Shown here one piece after another: positions 47,305 through 56,615 of a stretch of 64,000 nt of DNA. The DNA is from Acinetobacter sp. ANC 3832 (GTDB taxonomy: Bacteria > Pseudomonadota > Gammaproteobacteria > Pseudomonadales > Moraxellaceae): contig NZ_NEGJ01000006.1 in assembly GCF_002135415.1 (NCBI RefSeq), positions 95,438-159,437 on the forward strand. Reading direction: 5' to 3'. The notes beneath the pieces were generated by a model. The model searched no databases. It was not told the origin of the DNA and was given only the letters and a program-made list of their open reading frames with translations. Both the position numbers and the translations under genes were made by a program. Numbering within the stretch: the stretch's first letter is position 1; each line of letters starts with the position of its first letter.

Positions 47305-47690
47305 GATTGCTTCGCTTTTAAAGGATAATTAAAAAACACCACATTGGTCACACCTGACTCAACCTTACCCGCTTCTGTATTATACAAACTCACTTGTACA
47401 TCAATACGTTGTACATTTGGACTAATTGTGGATTCAGCTTTTTTATCAATTTGCCAAGTCTGACCTTGCGAAGTGACTTGTTTTGATTGGGTGCCATCCA
47501 TCCACTCATTGTTAATTTGCATTTGTGCAATTTCATTTTGAGCAACAAATTGCGCCTTAGTTCTTAAAATTGAGTTGGCTGTAGATTGCGTATATTGCAT
47601 CGCAACTTTGGTCAAAGCGATGGCAGCTACAGCAAAAATTGCTAAGGCAACGACCACCTCAATTAAGGTAAATCCATTATTTTTCTTCAT
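47301..47690 (-). CDS. gspI: Type II secretion minor pseudopilin GspI
   Basis: 129 residues. Prepilin cleavage after NNG/FTLIEVVVALAIFAVAAIALTKVA (residue 6) with Glu+5. Standard GspI size. It starts 14 bases inside the gspH 3' end and overlaps the gspJ start. It forms the tip complex with J and K. Confidence 0.94.
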   Translation of the reverse strand: MKKNNGFTLIEVVVALAIFAVAAIALTKVAMQYTQSTANSILRTKAQFVAQNEIAQMQINNEWMDGTQSKQVTSQGQTWQIDKKAESTISPNVQRIDVQVSLYNTEAGKVESGVTNVVFFNYPLKAKQS

Positions 47691-48243
47691 CGATTTTACC
47701 TAGATAATCGACATTGATCAGCTCACCAATTGGTTTTTGATCATAATACATTTGGATGCTAACAGGTTTCGCCTCACCATTACCAAACCAAATTAGCTTC
47801 GGAGCATTTGTACCAACTAAATCATCATTATTGGCATTTTGATAACGATGTTCTTGGGCTTGAACCAAAAAAGACACGTGATCTGGCAAGGTTCTGACAT
47901 CAAAATCTTTAACGGACTTCCATCTATTTTGTTCAACAACCTGAGTCTGTTGTTTTGGGTCAATCACAACAGGTTGATATTCAATCAAAGCATAACGAAA
48001 ACCATTCACATCCGTCGCAGGTTGTACATCTAATGCATAAATACGCGCTTGATCATTGGCTTCACGATTAATTTTTTTTAAATCTAAAATCACCAATGCG
48101 CGTGCTTGCATTGCTTTACGCTGATCCACACCATCAATATTTAACACAATTAATGATGCCATGATACTCACGATTACAATAACAACCATTAACTCTATAA
48201 GCGTAAAACCTGCTCGGTTTAAAGGTGATGATTGAGTTTTCAT
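47677..48243 (-). CDS. gspH: Type II secretion minor pseudopilin GspH
   Basis: 188 residues. Prepilin cleavage after RAG/FTLIELMVVIVIVSIMASLIVLNI (residue 12), Glu+5 present, followed by the GspH globular domain (QARALVILDLKKINREANDQARIYAL helix and strand-rich part). It begins the H-I-J-K run, 9 bases after the TetR stop. The major genes gspC-G are not in this window, as in other Acinetobacter where the T2SS is scattered. Confidence 0.9.
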   Translation of the reverse strand: MKTQSSPLNRAGFTLIELMVVIVIVSIMASLIVLNIDGVDQRKAMQARALVILDLKKINREANDQARIYALDVQPATDVNGFRYALIEYQPVVIDPKQQTQVVEQNRWKSVKDFDVRTLPDHVSFLVQAQEHRYQNANNDDLVGTNAPKLIWFGNGEAKPVSIQMYYDQKPIGELINVDYLGKIDEEK

Positions 48244-48252
48244 AATCGCCTT

Positions 48253-48867
48253 TTAAGCCACGTGTTCCGTGACCAGTTGATGTTTGGGCAATAGTAATGC
48301 TTGATCAATTAAAGCCACGCGCAAAGTATCTCGGCAACCTAAATAACGCTGATAAAAACTCGAATTTAGAATGGAAGCACCACCCTGCGTGATTGACCAA
48401 ATCGAAGCCAAATAATCACGTACAGACATTAAGCTTTGTATAGATTCAAGATAGCTTTCTGTCATGCGAATGATGATGCGTAAGCGTTGTTTACGAATTT
48501 GGTAAAGCTCGCTAAATAACAGATGAATCCCTTGCCCAGTCGTCGAAAGACGTTCTTCAATTTGATGAAAAAGAACTGCACGTTCAGGATGATGCAAGTG
48601 ATGTAACATAAAAAATGCCAAATGTTCAGGAAAACCTTTCTCTGTGTCTTTGACCATTTCTAATAACATGCGCTCATTACGAATAATAAGCAGCATATAC
48701 AATTCATCTTTACTCTGAAAATGCTTATACAGCGTCCCTTTCGCCAGATCCAATTCCGCAGCAAGTGCATCAAGAGTCATTCCAGACTCACCATTTTCTA
48801 AAAGCAATTGTTCAGCAACCTGAAAAATTAATGCTTCTCTCGCTCTAAACTGAGCCTGACGATCCAT
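48253..48867 (-). CDS. TetR/AcrR family regulator upstream of gspH
   Basis: About 204 residues from ATG 48867 (a GTG at 48873 is possible). Helix-turn-helix MTLDALAAELDLAKGTLYKHFQSKDELY near 30-57, the TetR N-terminal domain. The ligand-binding helical domain follows, with a Gly-rich ITQGGASILNSSFYQ. It is only 9 bases upstream of gspH on the same strand, so it is likely to be transcribed with the pseudopilins. Whether it regulates them or sits there by chance is unknown. Confidence 0.85.
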   Translation of the reverse strand: MDRQAQFRAREALIFQVAEQLLLENGESGMTLDALAAELDLAKGTLYKHFQSKDELYMLLIIRNERMLLEMVKDTEKGFPEHLAFFMLHHLHHPERAVLFHQIEERLSTTGQGIHLLFSELYQIRKQRLRIIIRMTESYLESIQSLMSVRDYLASIWSITQGGASILNSSFYQRYLGCRDTLRVALIDQALLLPKHQLVTEHVA

Positions 48868-48911
48868 CTTCACTCTATAACTCTCTTCTTTCTTCTATTC
48901 AGCCAGAATAT

Positions 48912-49685
48912 TTATTTCATACTAAGGAGATTTTCAAAGTTTTGCGTGGTTATGAAAGCAATCTCCTCAAGTGGTTTATCATATACATCACTTAAGGCTT
49001 TGGCTACATAGGGAACGTATTTAGGCTCATTAGACTTTCCTCTATAAGGCATTGGTGCCAAATAAGGACTGTCTGTTTCAATTAACAATCGATCTAAAGG
49101 CACTTGCTTGGCTACATCACGTAAATCTTGTGCATTTTTAAAAGAAACAATGCCTGAAAACGAAATATAATAACCACAATCTAGTACAGCTTTGGCTGTT
49201 TCCCAATCCTCTGTGAAACAATGCAAAATACCATGTGTGGATTTTTCAGCACGAATAATATCAACAGTCTCATGTTTGGCAGAACGTGTATGCACCACCA
49301 CTGGTTTTTTTACTGCTTGCGAGGCATGAATATGTCGTGCAAAACAAGCTTTCTGCTCTGAAATAAATTCAGTGCTGTGAAAATAATCTAAGCCCGTTTC
49401 TCCCAAAGCCCAAGCTTTCTCAGCCTGAGCCAACTCAACCAAACGTTCAACAGTTGCACGTCGCATCACAGCGACATCTTCACAAGGATGCACACCCACG
49501 CTATAACCGACATCATGATGACGAGCAGCTATTTCAGACAACGCAATATGATCATCTAAATCAACAGAAATACCCATGAATTTAGAGACACCTGCGTCAC
49601 GTGCTTGCTGTAATGCAGCATCTAAATCGCCGCCATACGGCTCTAAATTCAACATCGTTAAGTGACAATGCGTATCAACAAACAC
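48912..49685 (-). CDS. tatD: TatD family metal-dependent hydrolase/DNase
   Basis: 257 residues, TIM-barrel amidohydrolase. Metal ligands: VDTHCHL (residues 3-9), GETGLDYF near 96, PVVVHTRSA, HCFTE and the final Asp in IETDSPYLAPMPYRGKSNEP. GTG start at 49685 preceded by AAGAAGG. Family members are 3'-5' DNases active on short or damaged DNA; this clade is of the YcfH type. It follows holB-pilZ in the conserved gammaproteobacterial order holB-pilZ-tatD. Confidence 0.92.
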   Translation of the reverse strand: MFVDTHCHLTMLNLEPYGGDLDAALQQARDAGVSKFMGISVDLDDHIALSEIAARHHDVGYSVGVHPCEDVAVMRRATVERLVELAQAEKAWALGETGLDYFHSTEFISEQKACFARHIHASQAVKKPVVVHTRSAKHETVDIIRAEKSTHGILHCFTEDWETAKAVLDCGYYISFSGIVSFKNAQDLRDVAKQVPLDRLLIETDSPYLAPMPYRGKSNEPKYVPYVAKALSDVYDKPLEEIAFITTQNFENLLSMK

Positions 49686-49714
49686 AGTAATACCTTCTTG
49701 CTTAGATTTAGAAA

Positions 49715-50059
49715 CTACATTGTAAAGCTAGGACGGTCTAAAGACATACTACCTGCAAGTAATTTTTCTGCTTCCATTTTATAATAGATGCCTTTTTCGC
49801 CACTCAATTGAATCGCGAAACCTTGTGGTTTCATTCCTGCTTGTTTTTGCGAAATCCACACCACTTTGCCTGTCAATGGAATTTTTTGAGATTGATCAGG
49901 AAGCGTTGCCAATACAAACACTTCTTCACCCATTTTTACACTTTGTTTTGAGGGAATAAACAAACCACCGCCTTGCACATAAGGCATATAGCTGGCTTGC
50001 AAGGTCGCTCGGTCATTAATATTAACTTGTAATAAACCGCCCATACGTGGTTGCATCAT
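49715..50059 (-). CDS. pilZ: PilZ type IV pilus assembly protein
   Basis: 114 residues, PilZ beta-barrel domain. The c-di-GMP motifs R-x-x-x-R and D-x-S-x-x-G are absent (VQGGGLFIP in place of the second), as in the PilZ that binds PilB and the FimX-like partner rather than c-di-GMP. Start ATG ATG at 50059 with GGGG upstream. Needed for type IV pilus assembly in relatives. Conserved between holB and tatD. Confidence 0.9.
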   Translation of the reverse strand: MMQPRMGGLLQVNINDRATLQASYMPYVQGGGLFIPSKQSVKMGEEVFVLATLPDQSQKIPLTGKVVWISQKQAGMKPQGFAIQLSGEKGIYYKMEAEKLLAGSMSLDRPSFTM

Positions 50060-50077
50060 TATTCCCCATTTATTATG

Positions 50078-51064
50078 TCATGATGATGAAACATTCATGA
50101 GTTTGATAAAAAGTTGATCGATAATTAGATTTGTTTGCACATTCTGATCAACCAATTGTTTGAATTGCTGTAAATTTTCATAAAGATCGAACAATGTTTC
50201 CAAATCATATTGCTCAGCGATTGGATGAAATTGAAGATCTATATTTTTTACGCTTTGATTTAGCTTGACACAAATTATATCGGACAACAAGTATTCAAAC
50301 ATCTGTATAAAGTCTACAAAATTCAGTTCTTTATTCCATTTGCTTGCATATTGCATTGGCATGCTTTTTTGTGTAACCAGTTTTTGCCAATCTTGTAAAA
50401 AATCACCACGTCTTTTTAGCCAATCCATCTGCGCTAATTCTAAAGCTTGTAATGGCATCTGATTAGATAAGTTCATCAACAACGGAATCTGTGCATGCAT
50501 CGACTCCGTTAAATGCAACTTTAGATATTCTTCACCTTGCTCAGGAGAAATACGATCCAAAGCAAAATGTTGTAACCGACTACGAATCGTTGCAGGCAAT
50601 TTTAAATAATGATCCGCCAATAGAATGAGAACCACACGATCACCCGGTTCTTCAAGCGTTTTCAATAGTGCATTTGCAGAGGCTATATTCAGTGCTTCCG
50701 CAGGCTCTATCACGATAATGCGCCAACCATCTACGGTTTGCTGAACAAAAGGCTGTAAATCTCGAATTTTTTCAATCTTGATTTTGGCATTTTGCTTTTT
50801 ATTGTCTTCATCTGTGCTGATATAGACATAATTAGGATGTGTATCCGACTTTAACCACAGGCAACTACTGCATACGCCACAAGCGCCTTCAGGCTGCTTA
50901 TTTAGACAAAGCACCCATGATAAAAAATGCTGTGTAAATGCCTGCTTACCACAACCTTTTTTACCATAGAAAAGTAGACCATGTCCTAAGCGCGGAAAGC
51001 GCCCTGTTAACGTTTCCCACACCTGTTTTTGCCATGGATAAACCTGAGAATTTGTTGCATCCAT
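50078..51064 (-). CDS. holB: DNA polymerase III subunit delta'
   Basis: 328-residue AAA+ like clamp-loader subunit. P-loop-like GKKGCGKQAFTQHF near 33, zinc Cys module CGVCSSCLW near 61, and the SRC-type element TIRSRLQHF near 155. The ATP site is partly degenerate, as in other delta' proteins. Works with DnaX at the clamp loader. kdsB lies 16 bases upstream. Confidence 0.93.
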   Translation of the reverse strand: MDATNSQVYPWQKQVWETLTGRFPRLGHGLLFYGKKGCGKQAFTQHFLSWVLCLNKQPEGACGVCSSCLWLKSDTHPNYVYISTDEDNKKQNAKIKIEKIRDLQPFVQQTVDGWRIIVIEPAEALNIASANALLKTLEEPGDRVVLILLADHYLKLPATIRSRLQHFALDRISPEQGEEYLKLHLTESMHAQIPLLMNLSNQMPLQALELAQMDWLKRRGDFLQDWQKLVTQKSMPMQYASKWNKELNFVDFIQMFEYLLSDIICVKLNQSVKNIDLQFHPIAEQYDLETLFDLYENLQQFKQLVDQNVQTNLIIDQLFIKLMNVSSS

Positions 51065-51080
51065 GTTTTAAATCCAACAC

Positions 51081-51842
51081 TTATTCAAAATATGAAACAT
51101 CCATCGCATTTAAACGGTCTAGATCTGACTGAGTATCGACACCCGGTGGTAAATTCACTTGTGCTATATCAATAGCAATTCGATGTCCATTTTCAAGAAC
51201 TCGTAATTGCTCAAGGCTTTCCAGTTGCTCAAGTGTTCCCATATCCCAAGTCACATACTCTTGCAATAAATTCACACGATAGGCATATAAACCAAGATGA
51301 CGATAAGCATGTTGATGTAATGGACTATCTGTATGCTTCGCACCATCTCGATCATAAGGAATCGATGAACGACTAAAATACAGTGCCTCATTGAATTTAG
51401 ACATGACAACTTTCACAATACTGTCACGCTGAAACTCTTCCAATAGATGAATCGGTTCGCAAAGAGTCGACATAGAGCAATGTGGTTTTTGCACCAATAG
51501 ATCTGCAACTTGCTCTATCAATTGGGCAGGCAACAAAGGTTCATCACCTTGCACATTCACAATAATATCTTGTGCATCCCAACCTTTAATTCGTGCCACT
51601 TCGCTCAAACGATCAGTGCCAGAAGGATGATCAGGACTGGTCACCACAACATCTATACCTTCCGCACGACAAATCTCAGAAATACGTGCATCATCCGTTG
51701 CCACACAAAGATCATCAAAACCATGCACTTTTTTCGCCTGATCAACCACACGTAAAATCATGGGACGACCATGAATTAAGAGCAACGGTTTCCCAGGTAA
51801 ACGAGAACTTGCGTAACGTGCAGGAATTACAATATGTTTCAT
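51081..51842 (-). CDS. kdsB: 3-deoxy-manno-octulosonate cytidylyltransferase
   Basis: 253 residues. Activates Kdo with CTP for lipid A core synthesis. Nucleotide motif [18 protein letters not shown] at residues 5-22, the NVQGDEPLL metal loop near 95, and [12 protein letters not shown] near 180. Complete. In the run msbA-lpxK-kdsB, 10 bases from lpxK. Confidence 0.97.
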   Translation of the reverse strand: MKHIVIPARYASSRLPGKPLLLIHGRPMILRVVDQAKKVHGFDDLCVATDDARISEICRAEGIDVVVTSPDHPSGTDRLSEVARIKGWDAQDIIVNVQGDEPLLPAQLIEQVADLLVQKPHCSMSTLCEPIHLLEEFQRDSIVKVVMSKFNEALYFSRSSIPYDRDGAKHTDSPLHQHAYRHLGLYAYRVNLLQEYVTWDMGTLEQLESLEQLRVLENGHRIAIDIAQVNLPPGVDTQSDLDRLNAMDVSYFE

Positions 51843-51852
51843 TCATCAAACC

Positions 51853-52863
51853 TTAAGAAATATGAATATTCAGTTGACTCAATTGTTGATTAAATAAGGT
51901 ATAGCACTCATCCGATAAAACTGCTTCAACAGGGATTACCCAAATTTCTCGACTAAATGTCGGATGTTTTTTTAATAGGGGTAATAACTTTACTGCATCT
52001 TTTTCAGTGGTAATAATCGGATTGGTATCTTCAAACTGTATATCATCAATATCATAGTCATAATGATCTGGAAATTCATGGCATTGGAATTGATGAACAC
52101 CGATTCCTTCTAACGTTTTATAAAAGCGTTGCGGAAAGCCAATTCCAACAACCGCATAATAATCCGCATTTGGATCAAAAATTTCCGCCTGATCATACAT
52201 TGGATTGAGCAAATAAGGTTCTGCAACTTGTAGATGCATATTCAAATCAGTCTTTGGATTTTGTGCATGCTCAATCACTGTACTATTTTTTAATCGTGTT
52301 ACTGGTTCTCGTAAATACCCTTCAGGTAATAACTTCTGATTACCCAAACCACGATTATTGTCTAAGACAATCCACTCCAATTGACGTTCTAGAGCCCAAT
52401 GTTGTAAACCATCATCACTAATTATTAAATCTAATTTGTAATTTTGTAAAAGAAGTTCAATACTTTCCTGACGATTTGGACCAACAGCCATTGGTACATC
52501 TGTAGATTGAACAATTAAACACGGTTCATCACCAACCATTTCTGGAACCACATCTAAAGTAACTAAGGCAGGAAATGCACCTTGACCACCATATCCGCGA
52601 CTAATAACACCCACCTTAATTTTATTTTGTTGCAGGTATTTAACCAAGTGAATTAATAAAGGGGTTTTTCCGCTACCACCCACCGTAATATTTCCAATCA
52701 CCATGACAGGAATCGGGGCTTTATAGCGAGGCTTCATACCACTTTGATACATTTTTTTATTGAGTAAAAATCCGAATCGATATAACCAAGAAAATGGACG
52801 CAAAACAATCAACCACTTCGCCTGTTTATTCCAAGCATCTTGAATGATTTGCACTATAGACAT
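51853..52863 (-). CDS. lpxK: Tetraacyldisaccharide 4'-kinase
   Basis: 336 residues. Phosphorylates the 4' position of the lipid A precursor at the inner membrane. Walker A GNITVGGSGKTPLLIHL near 57, the conserved DDGLQHW near 152 (catalytic Asp), and the TTEKDAVKL motif near 280. An N-terminal amphipathic helix anchors it. Starts 6 bases after the msbA stop. Confidence 0.96.
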   Translation of the reverse strand: MSIVQIIQDAWNKQAKWLIVLRPFSWLYRFGFLLNKKMYQSGMKPRYKAPIPVMVIGNITVGGSGKTPLLIHLVKYLQQNKIKVGVISRGYGGQGAFPALVTLDVVPEMVGDEPCLIVQSTDVPMAVGPNRQESIELLLQNYKLDLIISDDGLQHWALERQLEWIVLDNNRGLGNQKLLPEGYLREPVTRLKNSTVIEHAQNPKTDLNMHLQVAEPYLLNPMYDQAEIFDPNADYYAVVGIGFPQRFYKTLEGIGVHQFQCHEFPDHYDYDIDDIQFEDTNPIITTEKDAVKLLPLLKKHPTFSREIWVIPVEAVLSDECYTLFNQQLSQLNIHIS

Positions 52864-52869
52864 CGGAAG

Positions 52870-54600
52870 TTATTCCTCAAAATTACGTTGGTGCAATTGA
52901 TAATAAGCACCATGCTGAGCCAATAGCTCTGCATGCGTACCTTGCTCAATAATACGCCCTTTATCCATCACCACAATAATATCTGCATTTTCAATAGTCG
53001 ATAAACGATGTGCAATTACGATAGTTGTACGATTTTGATCCTGAATTGCTTCATCAAATGCTTTCTGAATAAAATACTCAGACTCATTATCTAGAGCGCT
53101 GGTCGCTTCATCTAAAATCAAAATTGGTGCACGTTTCAAAATTGCACGCGCAATTGCTAAACGTTGACGCTGTCCACCTGAAAGTGACAAACCTTGTGCA
53201 CCCAACTGAGTATTATAACCTTCAGGTAAAGCCATGATGAAATCATGTGCATAGGCGGCTTTTGCCGCTGCGATAATTTCTTCATCCGTCGCGCCTTCCA
53301 ACTGACCATACGCAATATTTTCACGAATCGTTCTGTTAAAGAGCACTACTTGTTGATTGACCATTGCAACCTGAGTACGCAAACATTTTAATTCAATATC
53401 ACGAATCGCAATTTCGTCTAAATAAATTTGACCTTTACTGGCTTCTTGGAAACGAACCAACAGATTCACCAATGAAGATTTACCCGCACCTGAACGACCA
53501 ACCAAGGCAACTGTTTGTCCAGATTGAATATTCAAAGTGAAATCTTGAATTGCATGGGTACCATCTTGATAAGTCAAATCCACATGATCAAATCGAATAT
53601 GACCTTGTAGTTTTGGCGTCTGTGTTCCCGTATTTTCTTCTTCTGGTAAATCTAACAATTCAAAAACAGAATAAGCTGCTGCCATACCGCGCTGTAATTT
53701 TTCATTTACATCGGTCAAACTTTTCACTGGTTTTGCCAACAAACCTGCCGCAGTAATATAAGCAACAAATTCTCCAGCAGACGTATCTCCTAAAATTTCG
53801 GGTCTAAGCGCCAACCAAACAATCACACTCATTGCGATTGCCATGACCAATTGCACCAGTGGACTATTCAGATTTTGAACAACCACCATTTTTAAACCAC
53901 GTTTTAAGTTTTCTTGAGAAGAATTATAAAAGCGTTTTTGCTCACTAGCCTCGCCTGAAAAACTTTTAACAATCGCCTGCCCATTGACACTTTCTTGAAC
54001 AACATGGTTCACATCACCCATGGTGTCCTGCACTTGAATGGACAGTTTACGCATACGTTTGGATGCTTTACGAACTAAAAAACCAATAAACGGTAAAACG
54101 ATAAAAATACACAGCGTCAATTTCCAATTGGAATAAAACAAATAACCCAACAAACCCACTGTAATTAAGCCATCTTTTACAATAGTCTGCAATGATTCTG
54201 AGGATGCTGCTGTCACTTGCTCGACGTTATACATAATCTTGGCAGTAATATGCCCAGATGAATTATCTAAATAATATTGCGAAGGTAAGCGAAGTAGTTT
54301 TGCATAAACTTCTTGTCGAATACTAAAGACTAAGCTTCGTGAAATGACTGCTGTAAAATATCCGCCCATGAATAAACCAAATCCACGGAAAAAGATAAGC
54401 AAAACGATTAAAGCTGGAAACCAATTTAATTCACTACGATTACCGCTTTGAATCGCATCAATGATGAATTTGAGTAATTTTGCTACAGAAACTTCAGTTG
54501 CAGCATTAATTGCAAATCCAACAAGGACCAATAAAGCGATCCCCCAATACTGTTTTAAATACGAAATGAGGCGTACATAGATCTTTACATCTTGATTCAC
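52870..54600 (-). CDS. msbA: Lipid A flippase/ABC transporter MsbA
   Basis: 576 residues from GTG 54600. Six membrane helices in the first 330 residues, then an ABC ATPase: Walker A GRSGAGKSSLVN near 368, signature LSGGQRQRLAIARAIL near 475, Walker B ILILDEATSALD and switch His in IVIAHRLSTIE. A homodimer that moves core-lipid A to the outer leaflet of the inner membrane. exbD lies directly upstream (4-base gap). Confidence 0.96.
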   Translation of the reverse strand: MNQDVKIYVRLISYLKQYWGIALLVLVGFAINAATEVSVAKLLKFIIDAIQSGNRSELNWFPALIVLLIFFRGFGLFMGGYFTAVISRSLVFSIRQEVYAKLLRLPSQYYLDNSSGHITAKIMYNVEQVTAASSESLQTIVKDGLITVGLLGYLFYSNWKLTLCIFIVLPFIGFLVRKASKRMRKLSIQVQDTMGDVNHVVQESVNGQAIVKSFSGEASEQKRFYNSSQENLKRGLKMVVVQNLNSPLVQLVMAIAMSVIVWLALRPEILGDTSAGEFVAYITAAGLLAKPVKSLTDVNEKLQRGMAAAYSVFELLDLPEEENTGTQTPKLQGHIRFDHVDLTYQDGTHAIQDFTLNIQSGQTVALVGRSGAGKSSLVNLLVRFQEASKGQIYLDEIAIRDIELKCLRTQVAMVNQQVVLFNRTIRENIAYGQLEGATDEEIIAAAKAAYAHDFIMALPEGYNTQLGAQGLSLSGGQRQRLAIARAILKRAPILILDEATSALDNESEYFIQKAFDEAIQDQNRTTIVIAHRLSTIENADIIVVMDKGRIIEQGTHAELLAQHGAYYQLHQRNFEE

Positions 54601-54604
54601 AGGA

Positions 54605-55027
54605 TTAATAACCTCGGGAAGGAACTTTAGTACTGATATTGATATTCACGAATCCAAGCTGACCCGCAACATCCATGACACGAATCACATCTTGATGCGT
54701 TGCTTTTGCATCTGCCGCAATCACAAACATTAAATCACGACGATCACTGGCTGTTTGCTTAACGGCATTGCTTAAATCAGCCATATCTTTACTGGATAAA
54801 GCCTGACCATTAACAGCATAGTGACCTGTAGAGTCTACCATGACTTCAATTTTGTGATCGTAATCTTTTGGTGGCACGCCTTGCGCATCAGGCAAAGATA
54901 TATTAATTCGGCTTTGCTGATTAAACGTGGTGGTCAACAATAAAATCACCAAGATAAACAATAAGCAATCAATCATGGGGGTTAAATTGATATGGATATC
55001 TTCAACAGTCGATCTTTTAAATTTCAT
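54605..55027 (-). CDS. exbD: ExbD/TolR-family proton channel subunit
   Basis: 140 residues. One N-terminal helix with the functional Asp in the segment INLTPMIDCLLFILVILLLTTTF (Asp near residue 20), then a periplasmic domain. Partner of the ExbB protein encoded next, using the proton gradient to energise TonB or a related protein. The paired arrangement exbB-exbD-msbA-lpxK is seen in other gammaproteobacteria; whether this pair drives TonB or another process is unknown. Confidence 0.9.
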   Translation of the reverse strand: MKFKRSTVEDIHINLTPMIDCLLFILVILLLTTTFNQQSRINISLPDAQGVPPKDYDHKIEVMVDSTGHYAVNGQALSSKDMADLSNAVKQTASDRRDLMFVIAADAKATHQDVIRVMDVAGQLGFVNINISTKVPSRGY

Positions 55028-55044
55028 GAAAGTGTTCCTTATCC

Positions 55045-55692
55045 TTAGCCCACTTTTCTTTGATCAGCCTTTTCAACCAAATCACGATGCTTTTGATAAA
55101 ACAAAGCAGCATGAAATAAAGTCGACTGCTGTTCTAATTCAGCAACATATTCACTGACCAAACGCTGAAAATAACGATAGGCAAATAATGCCGGAATTGC
55201 GATCACCATACCTGCCGCTGTAGTGATTAAAGCTTTAGAAATACCTGGAATCATCATAGTTGGATTGGCATTTGAACCTAAATCAATCACTAAAAATGAC
55301 TCAATAATCCCAATCACTGTACCCAACAAGCCAAGCAGTGGTGCAACAGCACTCAAAGTACCTAGAAAGTTAATATTCTTTTCTAAGAAACCAATTTCAC
55401 GGGATGCAACTGCTTCCATCTGCGCCCGCGCAAAAGTATCACCTTTATGATAAGTTTCTACACCTGCGCTTAAGATACGACCCAAACTGGTTGCTCTCGC
55501 AACTTTACTTTCTTCCAAAGTATCTAGAACACTATCTAAAGTATTATTTTTGTGCAACAACGTCAAAGATGAAGGAATCACCATAGAACGCTTTAAACGT
55601 ATAAAACGCTCTATAGAAATTGCTACCGTAAAAATCGAACACAACACCAGTGGCAGCATGAGCCAGCCACCTGCTTTCACTAATTCCCACAT
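55045..55692 (-). CDS. exbB: ExbB/TolQ/MotA-family proton channel protein
   Basis: 215 residues, three membrane helices (about 8-30, 105-130, 150-175). The MotA/TolQ/ExbB domain is visible in NINFLGTLSAVAPLLGLLGTVIGIIESF and GISKALITTAAGMVIAIPALFAYRYF. Partner of ExbD 17 bases downstream. It begins the exbB-exbD-msbA-lpxK-kdsB-holB-pilZ-tatD run. Confidence 0.9.
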   Translation of the reverse strand: MWELVKAGGWLMLPLVLCSIFTVAISIERFIRLKRSMVIPSSLTLLHKNNTLDSVLDTLEESKVARATSLGRILSAGVETYHKGDTFARAQMEAVASREIGFLEKNINFLGTLSAVAPLLGLLGTVIGIIESFLVIDLGSNANPTMMIPGISKALITTAAGMVIAIPALFAYRYFQRLVSEYVAELEQQSTLFHAALFYQKHRDLVEKADQRKVG

Positions 55693-55727
55693 CTTTTATT
55701 CCCCAATCAGTTAAATGTTATATATTT

Positions 55728-56615
55728 TTATTCAGACAGACAGATATTTAAAATCCCATCCAACTCATCCAATGAGTTATAGCTGATTACCAGCTTTCCT
55801 TTACCTTGCTTATTATAATCAATTTTCACACTTGCACTAAAACGCTCAGCAAGCTTTTGCGTCAATTGCGCTACATCTGGAACCGTTGCTACTTTAGACT
55901 TTTCTTGCTTTGGCGTATTCCAATCACGAACCAATTGTTCGGTTTGACGCACAGAGAGGTTTTTTTCAATTACAATCTTTGCAATTTGCATTTGGTCTTT
56001 GGCTTTCAAAGTCAAAATGGCACGTGCGTGTCCCATATCTAACTGACCTTGTTGCATAAAATCCTTAATTTCATCAGCAAGACTTAAAAGACGCAATAAA
56101 TTACTAACTGTTGTACGTGCTTTACCAACCGTATCTGCAATTTCTTGATGGCTTAATCCAAACTCTTCATGGAAGCGCTGTAAAGCTAAAGCTTGATCAA
56201 TTGGATTTAAATCTTGACGCTGAATATTCTCAATCAACGCAAGTGCAATCGCCACTTGATCGGTTAAGTCACGAACAATTGCGGGAATTTCGGTTAAACC
56301 TGCAAGTTTTGCTGCTCTCCAACGACGCTCACCTGCAATAATTTCATAAGCGCATTCTTCATCGTCAATTGGACGAATCACAATTGGTTGCATTACACCA
56401 TGCTTCTGAATCGAAGCAGCAAGCTCTTGCAAATCTTGCTCATCAATAAAACGACGAGGTTGATACGCCCCCCGTTTTAACTGATTAACATCAATCTGCT
56501 TTAACTGACCATGATCCAATGCTTGCACTTCAAGCTGTAATTTTTCTTTTTGGATTGAACCTAACAATGCATCTAAACCACGACCTTTTGCCAATCCGCG
56601 TTTTTTTACGGTCAT
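55728..56615 (-). CDS. parB: Chromosome partitioning protein ParB
   Basis: 295 residues. Binds parS and spreads, a CTP-dependent clamp. ParB/Srx motif region GVMQPIVIRP, GERRWRAAKLAG (box II, near 100) and the helix-turn-helix GLSHQEIADTVGKARTTVSNLLRLLSLA near 155 are clear; the C-terminal dimer domain follows. No full parS site was seen in the window. Overlaps parA stop by 4 bases. Confidence 0.96.
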   Translation of the reverse strand: MTVKKRGLAKGRGLDALLGSIQKEKLQLEVQALDHGQLKQIDVNQLKRGAYQPRRFIDEQDLQELAASIQKHGVMQPIVIRPIDDEECAYEIIAGERRWRAAKLAGLTEIPAIVRDLTDQVAIALALIENIQRQDLNPIDQALALQRFHEEFGLSHQEIADTVGKARTTVSNLLRLLSLADEIKDFMQQGQLDMGHARAILTLKAKDQMQIAKIVIEKNLSVRQTEQLVRDWNTPKQEKSKVATVPDVAQLTQKLAERFSASVKIDYNKQGKGKLVISYNSLDELDGILNICLSE

